From assembly GCA_963837335.1 (NCBI GenBank), contig CAWINS010000045.1, positions 6,415 through 70,414 on the forward strand: 64,000 bases of DNA, in the 5' to 3' direction. Within the stretch, counting starts at the first letter, position 1, and every line of letters begins with the position of its first letter. Positions 26,956 to 36,475 of the stretch are shown here, piece after piece. Source of the stretch: RYN-230 sp963837335. Lineage in GTDB: Bacteria > Actinomycetota > Actinomycetes > Streptosporangiales > Streptosporangiaceae. Made by a program: the position numbers and the translations under genes. The notes under the pieces are model-generated. The model was not told the origin of the DNA. It made no database searches and worked only from the letters and a program-made list of their open reading frames with translations.

Positions 26956-27791
26956 GCCCTGGCGGTGACGGTGTTCCCGGCCCCCGGGACGACACCGGGG
27001 CCGTGGTCACGATCCCGGCCCGGGTCAGCCGGGTGGTGTCGTTGGTGCCGTCGCTGACCGAGACGGTGGCGGTAACCGCGCCGGGCCTGGTGGCCGGGGC
27101 CACCGACTGGTGCACCCATCCGGCCGGGCTGGACGTCCCCCGGGTCCGCGGCACCAAGAACCCGGACCTCGCGGCGGTCATCGCGCTGCGTCCCGACGTG
27201 GTCCTGGCCAACGAGGAGGAGAACCGGCCCGCCGACCTGGCCGCGCTGCGCGAGGCGGGCCTGCCGGTGTGGGTGACGGTGATCCGCACGCTGGACGAGG
27301 CGCTGGTGTCGCTGCGCAGGCTGCTGACGGTCGCATGCCAGGTCCCGGCTCCCCGGTGGCTGGAAGCCGCGGAGCGGCTCTGGGCGGCGTTCCCGCCGGA
27401 CGGGCCGGGGCGCCCGGGCCAGCAGAGGCGCGCCGTGATCCCCATCTGGCGCCGGCCGTGGATGGTGCTGGGCCGGGACACGTTCGCGGGCGACGTCCTG
27501 GCCCGGCTCGGGGTGGAGAACGTGTACGCGGGGCACGCCGAGCGCTACCCGAAGATCCCGCTGGACGACCTCCTGGCCGCGCGCCCGGACCTGGTCGTGC
27601 TGCCGGACGAGCCGTACCGGTTCACCGCCGGGGACGGGCCCGAGTGCTTCCCCGGCCTGCCCGCGGCCCTGGTCAGCGGCCGGCACCTGACCTGGTACGG
27701 CCCCTCCCTCGCCGAGGCCCCCGCCATCCTCGCGGCCCAGCTGTCCGCCGCCTCCCTGTTCGGTGCCGGCCCGGGCCGCCCTCCGGGGTGA
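26952..27791 (+). CDS. helical-backbone metal receptor-like protein (BtuF/FecB fold), no signal peptide
   Basis: 279-residue periplasmic-binding-protein class III fold: RVVSLVPSLTETVAVTAPGLVAGATDWCTHP, VRGTKNPDLAAVIALRPDVVLANEEENR and LLAARPDLVVLPDEPYRF are the cobalamin/siderophore-binding pattern (partial motifs LVPSLTET, GTKNPDL, RPDVVLANEEEN). No signal peptide or lipobox is present, so it is predicted to be cytosolic, and no transporter subunits are nearby. A TTG start at 26952 overlaps the mftR stop (TTGA), so it is co-transcribed with mftR. A role in corrinoid/metal binding or sensing linked to the mycofactocin locus is possible but unproven. Confidence 0.8.
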   Translation: MSPGGDGVPGPRDDTGAVVTIPARVSRVVSLVPSLTETVAVTAPGLVAGATDWCTHPAGLDVPRVRGTKNPDLAAVIALRPDVVLANEEENRPADLAALREAGLPVWVTVIRTLDEALVSLRRLLTVACQVPAPRWLEAAERLWAAFPPDGPGRPGQQRRAVIPIWRRPWMVLGRDTFAGDVLARLGVENVYAGHAERYPKIPLDDLLAARPDLVVLPDEPYRFTAGDGPECFPGLPAALVSGRHLTWYGPSLAEAPAILAAQLSAASLFGAGPGRPPG

Positions 27792-27826
27792 GCCGTCCCC
27801 GGGATGAGCGGCACCCGTCCCGCTCA

Positions 27827-28666
27827 TCACGGCTTGCGCCCCAGCCCGCACCACCCGGGAGTCGGGCGGCTGTCCTGGATGCCGGTGCGCCAGTGCCGTA
27901 TCTCCACCAGCCCAGGCTCGACCATCTCCAGGCCGTCGAAAAACCGCAGGACCCCCGCGTGGCTGCGGTGCGTGTACTGCTGATGGCTGATCCGGTTGAC
28001 GCGGTCCCGCGCCTCATTCATTTTCTCCGTCTCGATATCTGACGCGAGATGGGAAAGGGCCAGGTAACTGCCGGATGGTACCGCGTCCATGATCTGGCGA
28101 ACGATCCCGTACGGATCGTCGTCGTCGTCGATAGCGTGCAGAATCGCGAGCATCGTCACGGCCACGGGCTTGGTGAAGTCCAGAGTGCCGGCGGCCTTCT
28201 CCAGGACGACCCCGGTATCCCGGATGTCGGCGTCGATGTAGTCGATCGCCGGGCCGGAACGGCTGGTCAGCAGGGCGCGAGCATAGGAAAGCACAACGGG
28301 GTCATAATCCACGTACACGACCCGGCACTCGGGTGCCACCTCCTGGGCGACCTGATGCGTATTGCCCTCCGTGGGGATGCCCGTGCCGATGTCGAGGAAC
28401 TGGCGCACCCCGGCCTCGCCCGCCAAGTAGCGGACCACCCGTCTCAGGAAGGCGCGGTTCGCCCGGGCCAGGTGAACAAAGGCCGGGAAGGCGGCAATCG
28501 CCTCCTCGGCGGCCTGGCGGTCGGCGGCGAAGTTGTCCTTTCCTCCCAGCCAGTAGTCATACATCCGGGCTTGGTGCGCAACGCTGGTGTCAAAGGTCGC
28601 ATGCTCGCCCAGAGAGCCGGAACTGTCGTCCGGCCCGGCTGCTGGTGCTTCGCCTTCGCTGGTCAC
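27827..28666 (-). CDS. SAM-dependent methyltransferase, DUF574/PF04672 type
   Basis: 279 residues. Signature blocks: SVAHQARMYDYWLGGKDNFAADR at the N-terminus, FLDIGTGIPTEGNTHQVAQ (SAM motif I), VVYVDYDPVVLSYARALL (motif II), AVTMLAILHAIDD and YLALSHLASD. This family is widespread in streptomycetes and relatives; substrates are mostly unknown. GTG 28666 is used because it opens the conserved TSEGEAP start; the frame stays open to 29038 but lacks family similarity. A purine-rich GAAAGG lies about ten bases upstream. Convergent with the metal-receptor gene. Confidence 0.88.
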   Translation of the reverse strand: MTSEGEAPAAGPDDSSGSLGEHATFDTSVAHQARMYDYWLGGKDNFAADRQAAEEAIAAFPAFVHLARANRAFLRRVVRYLAGEAGVRQFLDIGTGIPTEGNTHQVAQEVAPECRVVYVDYDPVVLSYARALLTSRSGPAIDYIDADIRDTGVVLEKAAGTLDFTKPVAVTMLAILHAIDDDDDPYGIVRQIMDAVPSGSYLALSHLASDIETEKMNEARDRVNRISHQQYTHRSHAGVLRFFDGLEMVEPGLVEIRHWRTGIQDSRPTPGWCGLGRKP

Positions 28667-28995
28667 CGGGGGTGCCTTTCTCGCTGGCCAAGGTGAACGG
28701 GGGATGATGTCCGCTGCAGGGCTTCTTCGTAACGGTTGCGGTTGAATACGAAAGTCCCGAATTCCGGCACGTCCCGGCCCGGGATTCCGGTCCGCCGGCC
28801 GCTCCACGTGACAGTCGCTTCCGAGGACGCCGTCGACGAGGATGCTGAGCACATCGTGGATGCCGATACCCAGTTCCTCGGCTTGATCGTGAACTCTATC
28901 TCCTGGACCCAGCCAGGAGATGGACGCCTGCGGTTCACCAGATTCTGCCTGGAACGAATCACGCGCATCCGGGTTCCGCCGAGGAGTTAGCGTCG
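28667..28995. other. gap with possible degraded small minus-strand gene
   Basis: Between the two methyltransferases no intact gene is supported. On the minus strand two frames together give a protein-like stretch: VHDQAEELGIGIHDVLSILVDGVLGSD (partial; 28890-28810) followed after a shift near 28785 by VPEFGTFVFNRNRYEEAL (28770-28715). It could be a broken small gene or a 5' extension of the methyltransferase frame. I do not recognise the family. Promoters for both divergent genes should also lie here. Confidence 0.3.
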
Positions 28996-29025
28996 GTGGG
29001 TTACCACGGCCAGCGGGAGTCAACG

Positions 29026-29718
29026 ATGCCGCGCACAAGATCGCGCTATGACGGGCATGCGGAATGGTATGACAGCTGGAACAGGCCGAGCGCCCTGCGA
29101 AACGCTTCCGATGTGCTGGATCTGCTCGGCCCCGGTGAAGGGCTGTGCCTCGACCTGGGCTGTGGCAGCGGGCTCTACTTTGACGTTCTGGCTGCCACCG
29201 GGCGGACCGTGGTGGGCCTGGACGGCTCGGCCGACCAATTGCGCATCGCCCGGGAACGGTCCAGCCAGATCGTGCAGGGGGACGCGGCCAGCCTGCCGTT
29301 TGCCGACTGCACGTTCCCCGCCGTGGCCACGCTGTGGATCTCGACCGATGTCGATGACTTCGCGGCCGTGCTGGCGGAGGCGGCGCGGGTCCTGACGCCA
29401 GGAGGGCGGCTGGTCTTCTACGGCGCCCATCCCTGTTTCAACGGGCCGCACTCGCAATGGATGGACGACGGCGGCATTCTCGCGCACCCGACGTACCGCC
29501 TGGCGGGATGGCATCACGAGGCGCCTTGGTGGGGTGTCAATGTCCGCAGGCGAGTCGGAATGCGGCATCACACGCTTGCTGATCTGCTCAATGCCTTCAT
29601 CAGCACCGGGCTGGTGATCGAGCGGGTAGCCGAGCCGGGAGATCGGCCGTTGCCGGTTAGCCTCGCCATCCGCGCGCGCAAGCCAGCCGTAACACCAAGC
29701 CCAGCCGTAACGGGATAG
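29026..29718 (+). CDS. class I SAM-dependent methyltransferase
   Basis: 230 residues with a Methyltransf_11-type domain: YDGHAEWYDSWNRP at the start, LCLDLGCGSGLYFDVLAATG (motif I, about 40), VVGLDGSADQLRIARER (motif II), GDAASLPFADCTFPAVATLW (post-I and motif IV) and LTPGGRLVFYGAHP. ATG 29026 has GGGAG nine bases upstream; GTG 28996 is a possible alternative. The C-terminal section with HHEAPWWGVNVRRRVGMRHHTL probably forms the substrate lid. Followed by a strong hairpin terminator. Substrate unknown. Confidence 0.85.
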   Translation: MPRTRSRYDGHAEWYDSWNRPSALRNASDVLDLLGPGEGLCLDLGCGSGLYFDVLAATGRTVVGLDGSADQLRIARERSSQIVQGDAASLPFADCTFPAVATLWISTDVDDFAAVLAEAARVLTPGGRLVFYGAHPCFNGPHSQWMDDGGILAHPTYRLAGWHHEAPWWGVNVRRRVGMRHHTLADLLNAFISTGLVIERVAEPGDRPLPVSLAIRARKPAVTPSPAVTG

Positions 29719-29743
29719 GCCGTTCGGTGGCGCCAGTCAGCTC

Positions 29744-29791
29744 GTGATCAGCCGATTGGTGTCACCACAGCGACACCAATCGGTTGATCAC
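29744..29791. terminator. 20-bp inverted repeat, likely bidirectional terminator
   Basis: Arms at 29744-29763 and 29772-29791 are complementary over 20 bases with one mismatch that can form a G-U pair in RNA; the loop is accacagc. It lies 25 bases after the methyltransferase stop and beyond the 3' end of the minus-strand acyl-CoA synthetase/GNAT remnant. No T-run follows, as is usual in high-GC actinobacteria. Confidence 0.75.
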
Positions 29792-29834
29792 GCTCGCCGG
29801 ATGCCGCTGGGGAGCGCTCCGGCGGGCGGTCAGG

Positions 29835-30020
29835 TGAGGTGCTGACCAGCTGGATCGGGCGTGGCCGCGCGGATAGGCGGGGATGCGGCCGCACTCCTGG
29901 TAGCCGAGGCGGGCGTAGAGCCCGGGGCCTGGAACGAGTGGAGCACAGGGCGACCTGGTCGCAGCCGCGGCGGCGGACCTCCTGCTCAGCCGAGGCCAGG
30001 AGCGGCCGGGCGGCCGGCTG
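29835..30020 (-). pseudogene. 3' remnant of a GNAT acetyltransferase
   Basis: Minus-strand reading across two frames gives EQEVRRRGCDQVAL, then GLYARLGYQECGRIPAYPRGHA, the typical C-terminal beta4-helix-beta5 part of a GNAT N-acetyltransferase. The acetyl-CoA P-loop and the N-terminal half are missing; the sequence upstream on this strand is the end of the acyl-CoA synthetase gene. It is a truncated gene fragment abutting the synthetase stop at 30024. Confidence 0.6.
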
Positions 30021-30023
30021 CCG

Positions 30024-31727
30024 TTACCGGAGTGCGTCGGCGCCGTCGTAGTGCGCGGCGTGGGTGACCCGCAGCTTGTACTTGAGGACCTTGCCGCCCA
30101 CGGTCTCCGGCAGGGCATCCGCGAACACCACGGCCTTGGGCGTCTCGTACCCGGCCAGCGCCGCGCGGCAATGCGCGATGAGCTCGGCCTCGGTCGTAGT
30201 GTCCCCGGGCGTGCGGATCACCACCGCGGTCACGGCCTCACCCCAGTGCGGGTGCGGCAGCCCGATGACGGCGGACTTGGCCACCCCCGGGTGCAGCCCG
30301 AGCACCGCCTCCACGCGCAGGCTGGACACGTTCTCGCCGCCCGTCTTCACGATGTCCTTGTAGCGGTCCAGCATCACCCGCAGCCCCTCGTCGTCGTAGA
30401 CGCAGCTGTCGCCGGAGTGGAACCAGCCGAAGCGGAACGCCTCGCGGGTCGCCGCCTCGTCGCGGTAGTAGCCGGACATCATCGACGGGGAGCGGTACAC
30501 CGCCTCGCCGGGCGTGCCCGGGGACGACTTGAGGTCGCGGCCCTCCGGGTCCAGCACCGTCGAGGCGAGCACCGGGCTCGGCACGCCCACGTAGTTCTGC
30601 TTCGGCGCGGTGCGCGCGTACAGCTCGGGCCACTTGTCCGGCCAGAACCGGTGGCACGAGATGGACTCGGTCTGGCCGAAGATCTCGAACACCAGCAGAT
30701 CCTCGCCGCAGTGCTGCTTCATCGACGCCAGCGTGGCCGGGGGGAGCGCCGCCCAGCCGTAGACGATGACCTTGAGGCTGCGCGCGTCGAGGCCGGGACG
30801 CTGGGTGAGCACGGCGTCCAGGGCGTTGACCATCGCGGGGGAGCCGGCCCACAGCGCGGTCACCCGCTCCTCGGCGATCATCTCGGCGATGCGGCCCGGA
30901 TCCGGCTTGCGGCCCAGGATGAGCGTGCCGCCCGACAGGAACACCGAATAGGTGAAGGGCTGGTCGCCGACGTGGTAGAGCATCGGCAGGAACGTGCCGA
31001 CCCGCAGCTCCGACTCGATGCGCAGGCCCCGGGTCAGGGACAGCGCGAACCCGTAGGCCGCCATGTAGCTGCAGGTGTGCGAGATCATCACGCCCTTGGG
31101 CATCGCGGTGGTGCCCGAGGTGAACAGGAGTTCCCAGATGTCGTCGCCGTGGATCTCCACGTCCGGCTCGGTGACCGGCTGGCCGGCCACGAAGTCGGTG
31201 AACGAGACGCTGCCGGGGACGGGTCCGCCGCCGATGGTGATGGTGACGGCCACCTCCAGCCCGTTGGCCGCGAACGGCGCCCGGGCCGCCGGCCAGAACT
31301 CGGCGTCCACGACCGCCAGCTTGGGCTCGACCAGCCTGATCATGGCCGACACCATGTCCGGGGCCATCATCGGGTTCATCGGCGCGACCACCAGGCCGGC
31401 CTTGGCCGCGCCGATCTTGATCAGGTAGCCCTCGACCGAGTTCTCGCAGAACAGCATGACCACGTCGCCGCGGTCCAGGCCGCGGGCCAGCAGGGCGTTC
31501 GAGATCTGGTTGGCGACCTGGTCGGCCTGCCGGTAGGTCAGCCGCGCGAAGGCGGGATCCGCGTAGGCGCCCTCCCGGCCGATCAGGGCTTCGGTGTCGG
31601 GGAAGCTCCACGTCATGCGCTCGAGCAGATCGCCGACGCTGGTGCGCTCCCAGCGGTGCGTGGCGCGCCGGTGGTGCAGACTCGTCACATCGAAGTCAGT
31701 CGCAGTGAAGTCCGCGGCCATCGCCAC
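30024..31727 (-). CDS. acyl-CoA synthetase (AMP-forming, class I adenylate-forming)
   Basis: 567-residue ligase that activates a carboxylic acid to acyl-CoA via an acyl-adenylate. Motifs: LLFTSGTTAMPKGVMISH (AMP/P-loop, about 210), EIFGQTES (about 345), GWFHSGDSCVYDDEGLRVMLDRYKD (A8 hinge, about 435) and the catalytic Lys in ETVGGKVLKYKLR near the C-terminus. ATG at 31727 or two codons later. It diverges from the carboxylase operon across a 229-bp region with a palindromic operator, so it probably supplies the CoA substrate of that operon and shares its control. Substrate class cannot be fixed; a branched or terpenoid acid is suggested by context. Confidence 0.92.
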   Translation of the reverse strand: MAMAADFTATDFDVTSLHHRRATHRWERTSVGDLLERMTWSFPDTEALIGREGAYADPAFARLTYRQADQVANQISNALLARGLDRGDVVMLFCENSVEGYLIKIGAAKAGLVVAPMNPMMAPDMVSAMIRLVEPKLAVVDAEFWPAARAPFAANGLEVAVTITIGGGPVPGSVSFTDFVAGQPVTEPDVEIHGDDIWELLFTSGTTAMPKGVMISHTCSYMAAYGFALSLTRGLRIESELRVGTFLPMLYHVGDQPFTYSVFLSGGTLILGRKPDPGRIAEMIAEERVTALWAGSPAMVNALDAVLTQRPGLDARSLKVIVYGWAALPPATLASMKQHCGEDLLVFEIFGQTESISCHRFWPDKWPELYARTAPKQNYVGVPSPVLASTVLDPEGRDLKSSPGTPGEAVYRSPSMMSGYYRDEAATREAFRFGWFHSGDSCVYDDEGLRVMLDRYKDIVKTGGENVSSLRVEAVLGLHPGVAKSAVIGLPHPHWGEAVTAVVIRTPGDTTTEAELIAHCRAALAGYETPKAVVFADALPETVGGKVLKYKLRVTHAAHYDGADALR

Positions 31728-31799
31728 TCACGTCCTTTCGGCGGGGTGATCGCGCAAAGCTGGTCGTCGCCTGCGACCAGGAAAGTGACTTGGTGTTCA

Positions 31800-31817
31800 C
31801 TACAGTGGTCACTGTAG
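31800..31817. promoter_or_regulatory. palindromic operator between acyl-CoA synthetase and carboxylase operon
   Basis: CTACAGTGgtCACTGTAG has perfect 8-bp arms around a 2-bp centre. An adjoining GTGactt...ttCAC element (31785-31800) may be a second, weaker half-site pair. The size and symmetry fit a TetR-family dimer, and a TetR gene closes the operon at 39223. The rest of the 31728-31956 gap shows no gene; the operon start GTG 31957 has AAGGGGG upstream. Confidence 0.6.
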
Positions 31818-31956
31818 GCATCGCGTCACCGCTTGAAAAGGCCCAACCGGAATCCGGTTGCCCAGTCTGGCGCCTGAAGTGAATCGCAGTTAACCTCAGC
31901 ACACGACGGGGCACCCAACCGGGCACACGATCGAGCACACGACCAAAGGGGGCTGC

Positions 31957-33555
<1,599 letters not shown>

Positions 33556-33561
33556 GCCGGG

Positions 33562-35658
33562 GTGACCACACAGATGACCACGCCGATGAGCATCAGCAAG
33601 CTCCTGATCGCCAACCGCGCCGAGATCGCGTCGCGGATCATCCGCACGGCCCGCGCGATGGACATCACCACCGTGGCGGTGTTCTCCGATCCCGACGCCG
33701 GGCTGCCTTTCGTACTCGAGGCCGACGAGGCCGTCCGGCTGCCCGGGTCGGCCCCGGCCGACACCTACCTGCGCGGCGAGGCGCTGATCGCCGCGGCCAC
33801 CGCCACCGGCGCGGACGCGGTGCACCCGGGCTACGGGTTCCTCTCCGAGAACGCCGCCTTCGCCCGGGCCTGCGCCGCGGCCGGGCTGACCTTCGTCGGG
33901 CCGTCGCCCGGGGCCATCGAGGCCATGGGCTCCAAGATCGCGGCGAAAGAGCTGATGGCCAGCGCGGGGGTACCCGTGCTGCCCGGTGCTGTTTTCGACG
34001 ACGGGGCCGAGCCCGATCCGGCCGAGCTGCGCAAGGCGGCGGAGGACATCGGCTTTCCCGTGCTGGTCAAGGCGGCCTACGGCGGCGGTGGCCGGGGCAT
34101 GCGGATCGTGACCGGCCCCGGCGAGATCGTGGCGGCCGTGGCCAGCGCCCGCCGCGAGGCCGCGTCGGCCTTCGGCAACGGGACGGTGTTCCTGGAACGC
34201 TTCGTGGAGTCGCCGCGGCACGTCGAGGTCCAGATCCTCGGCGACCAGGCCGGCACCGTGGTGCACCTGTTCGAGCGGGAGTGCTCGATCCAGCGCCGCT
34301 ACCAGAAGATCATCGAGGAAGCGCCGTCGCCGGCCGTGCGCGACGACCTGCGGGCCGAGCTGTGCCGGGCCGCGGTGGCGGCGGGCCAGGCCATCGGCTA
34401 CGTCGGGGCCGGGACCGTCGAGTTCGTCCTGGACGCCTCGGGGCGCTTCTACTTCCTGGAGGTCAACACCCGGCTCCAGGTCGAGCACCCGGTCACCGAG
34501 CTCATCACCGGCCTGGACCTGGTCCGGCTGCAGCTGGAGATCGCGGCGGGCCAGCCGCTGCCGCCGCAGGTCACCGGGGCCGATTTCACCGGCCACGCGA
34601 TCGAGGCCCGGCTCTACGCCGAGGATGTGCCGGCCGGGTACCTGCCCGCGAGCGGCGACGTGCACACGCTCGAGATCGACGCCGCCGACGGGCTGCGGGT
34701 GGACGCGGGCTTCGCCTCCGGCACCCGGGTCAGCACGTTCTACGACTCGATGCTGGCCAAGGTGATCGGGTACGGCCCCACCCGGGACGACGCCCGGCGG
34801 GTGCTGGCCGCGGCGCTGTCCCGGGCCCGGCTGCACGGCGTCGTGACCAACCGCGATCTGCTGGTGGGGATCCTGCGCGAGCCGGAGTTCGCGGCGGGCC
34901 AGATCGACACCGGCTACCTGGACCGGCACCGGCCGGAGGAGCTGAGCCCGCCCCACCCGCAGGCCGGGCCCGTGCACCTGCTCGCCGTAGCCCTGGCCGG
35001 GCAGGCCCGGCGGCGCGCGGAGGCCCCGGTGCTGGGCACGCTGCCCTCGGGCTGGCGGAACAACCCCAGCGCCCCGCAGCGGGCCAGCTACGAGCTGGAC
35101 GGGCGGCCCGCCGAGGTGAGCTACCGCTTCGGCCGGGAGGGTCTGCAGGCCGCGGTAGACGGGGCCGCGGTAGACGGGGCCGTGCTGGACGGGGCCGTGC
35201 TGGACGGGGCCGAAGTGGACCGGGCCGCCGTGGGCGACGTGCTGCTGCACGGCACCCGGCCCGACCCGGACCGGGGCCCGGGCCGCACGCTGGTCGACCT
35301 CGAGATCGGCGGGATCCGCCGGCTCATCCAGGTGACCCAGGCCGGCCGCACGTGCTACGTGGACAGCGTGCTCGGGCACAGCGTGGTGACCGAGGCCGAC
35401 CGGTTCCCCGACCCGGCCGCCCTGGCCCAGGCCGGTTCCCTGCTCGCCCCGATGCCCGGGACCGTCGTCCGGGTCGAGGCCGCCGTGGGGGATCTGGTCG
35501 AGGCGGGGGCCGTGATCCTCGCCATCGAGGCCATGAAGATGGAGCACTCGATCCACGCGCCCGCCCGCGGCATCGTCACCGAACTCCCGATCAGCGTCGG
35601 CACCCAGGTCGACAGCGGGTCGGTGCTCGCCGTCCTGGAGGAGGAACCCCGTGACTGA
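33562..35658 (+). CDS. acyl-CoA carboxylase alpha subunit (biotin carboxylase + BCCP)
   Basis: 698 residues: biotin carboxylase domain (KLLIANRAEIASRIIRTAR at about 10, HPGYGFLSENAAFA, VLVKAAYGGGGRGMR ATP-grasp loop, ERDCSIQ-like ERECSIQRRYQKIIEEAPS, FLEVNTRLQVEHPVTE) followed by a spacer and a C-terminal biotinyl domain with AIEAMKMEHSIHAP, Lys being the biotin site. The spacer carries five 15-bp tandem repeats (35152-35226). Forms a complex with the beta subunit just upstream. Its end overlaps the start of the enoyl-CoA hydratase by eight bases. GTG 33562, ATG 33574 and ATG 33586 are all possible starts. Confidence 0.95.
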   Translation: MTTQMTTPMSISKLLIANRAEIASRIIRTARAMDITTVAVFSDPDAGLPFVLEADEAVRLPGSAPADTYLRGEALIAAATATGADAVHPGYGFLSENAAFARACAAAGLTFVGPSPGAIEAMGSKIAAKELMASAGVPVLPGAVFDDGAEPDPAELRKAAEDIGFPVLVKAAYGGGGRGMRIVTGPGEIVAAVASARREAASAFGNGTVFLERFVESPRHVEVQILGDQAGTVVHLFERECSIQRRYQKIIEEAPSPAVRDDLRAELCRAAVAAGQAIGYVGAGTVEFVLDASGRFYFLEVNTRLQVEHPVTELITGLDLVRLQLEIAAGQPLPPQVTGADFTGHAIEARLYAEDVPAGYLPASGDVHTLEIDAADGLRVDAGFASGTRVSTFYDSMLAKVIGYGPTRDDARRVLAAALSRARLHGVVTNRDLLVGILREPEFAAGQIDTGYLDRHRPEELSPPHPQAGPVHLLAVALAGQARRRAEAPVLGTLPSGWRNNPSAPQRASYELDGRPAEVSYRFGREGLQAAVDGAAVDGAVLDGAVLDGAEVDRAAVGDVLLHGTRPDPDRGPGRTLVDLEIGGIRRLIQVTQAGRTCYVDSVLGHSVVTEADRFPDPAALAQAGSLLAPMPGTVVRVEAAVGDLVEAGAVILAIEAMKMEHSIHAPARGIVTELPISVGTQVDSGSVLAVLEEEPRD
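35152..35226. repeat. five 15-bp tandem repeats in the carboxylase alpha linker
   Basis: Units at 35152, 35167, 35182, 35197 and 35212 (gcggtagacggggcc / gtgctggacggggcc / gaagtggaccgggcc) encode AVDGA, AVDGA, VLDGA, VLDGA, EVDRA between the carboxylase and biotinyl domains. The third and fourth are identical, showing recent slippage duplication. Confidence 0.9.
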
Positions 35659-36475
35659 CCCGGCCGGTGATGAGCCCGTGCGCCACGAGCCCGTGCCTCA
35701 TGAGCCCGTGCCTCATGAGCCCGTGCGTTATGCGGTCGTGCGTGGCGTGGCCTGGCTGACCATCGACCGCCCGGAAGCCCGCAACGCGCTGAGCAAGGCG
35801 GTGCGGGACGGCCTGTTCGCCGGGGTGCGCCGGTTCAACGACGACGAGAGCGCCAGGGTGCTCGTGCTCACCGGCGCCGGCGACCGCGCCTTCTGCGCGG
35901 GCGGGGACCTCAAGGAAATGGCGGCTGATTCGCTGACTGTGCCCCCGCCCGATTTCCTGCCCCAGTTTGGCCGCAACATCGATGTGGCCAAGCCCACCAT
36001 CGCGGCCGTCAACGGCGTGGCGTACGCGGGCGGATTCCTGCTGGCGCAGAACTGTGACCTGTGTGTCGCGGCCGAGTCCGCCCGGTTCGCCGTGACCGAG
36101 GTCAAGGTGGGCCGCGGCTCACCCTGGGCGGTGCCGCTGTCCTGGCTGGTGCCGCCCCGCATCGCCATGCAGATCCTGCTCACCGGGGATCCGATCAGCG
36201 CGGCCCGGGCCTACGAGATCGGGCTGGTCAACCAGGTGGTGCCGGACGCCGAACTGGTCCCGGCCGTGCAGGCCCTCGCCGAGCGCATCGCCGCGAACGC
36301 CCCGCTGTCGGTCATGGCCGCCAAGCGCACGGTCTACCTGGCGTTGCAGCACCGGCTGGACGACGCGTTCACGGCGGCGGACGAGATCTGGGCGCCGGTC
36401 TACCACAGCGCGGACGCCCAGGAAGGCCCGGCCGCCTTCCGCGACAAGCGCCGCCCGGTCTGGACCGGCCGCTGA
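35651..36475 (+). CDS. enoyl-CoA hydratase/isomerase family protein
   Basis: 274-residue crotonase-fold protein. After an unusual repeated N-terminus (35672-35731, four 15-bp units encoding HEPVP/HEPVR), the domain begins VVRGVAWLTIDRPEARNALS. GAGDRAFCAGGDLKEM holds the oxyanion-hole glycines; GVAYAGGFLLAQNCDLCVAAESARFAVTEVKVGR gives the second active-site region (GG oxyanion turn; Glu near TEVKVGR). The C-terminus FRDKRRPVWTGR is typical. GTG 35651 overlaps the carboxylase stop. In the model it hydrates the glutaconyl-type product of the carboxylase, like MGH/AtuE-type hydratases. Confidence 0.9.
   Translation: MTDPAGDEPVRHEPVPHEPVPHEPVRYAVVRGVAWLTIDRPEARNALSKAVRDGLFAGVRRFNDDESARVLVLTGAGDRAFCAGGDLKEMAADSLTVPPPDFLPQFGRNIDVAKPTIAAVNGVAYAGGFLLAQNCDLCVAAESARFAVTEVKVGRGSPWAVPLSWLVPPRIAMQILLTGDPISAARAYEIGLVNQVVPDAELVPAVQALAERIAANAPLSVMAAKRTVYLALQHRLDDAFTAADEIWAPVYHSADAQEGPAAFRDKRRPVWTGR
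35672..35731. repeat. four 15-bp tandem repeats at the hydratase N-terminus
   Basis: Units at 35672, 35687, 35702 and 35717 (gagcccgtgcctcat-type) encode E-P-V-(R/P)-H repeats before the crotonase domain. Confidence 0.9.

Noticed and set aside
35152..35226. Repeats as a possible frameshift cause
   Set aside because: The unit is a multiple of three, so copy-number change would keep the frame; the carboxylase frame is intact through it.
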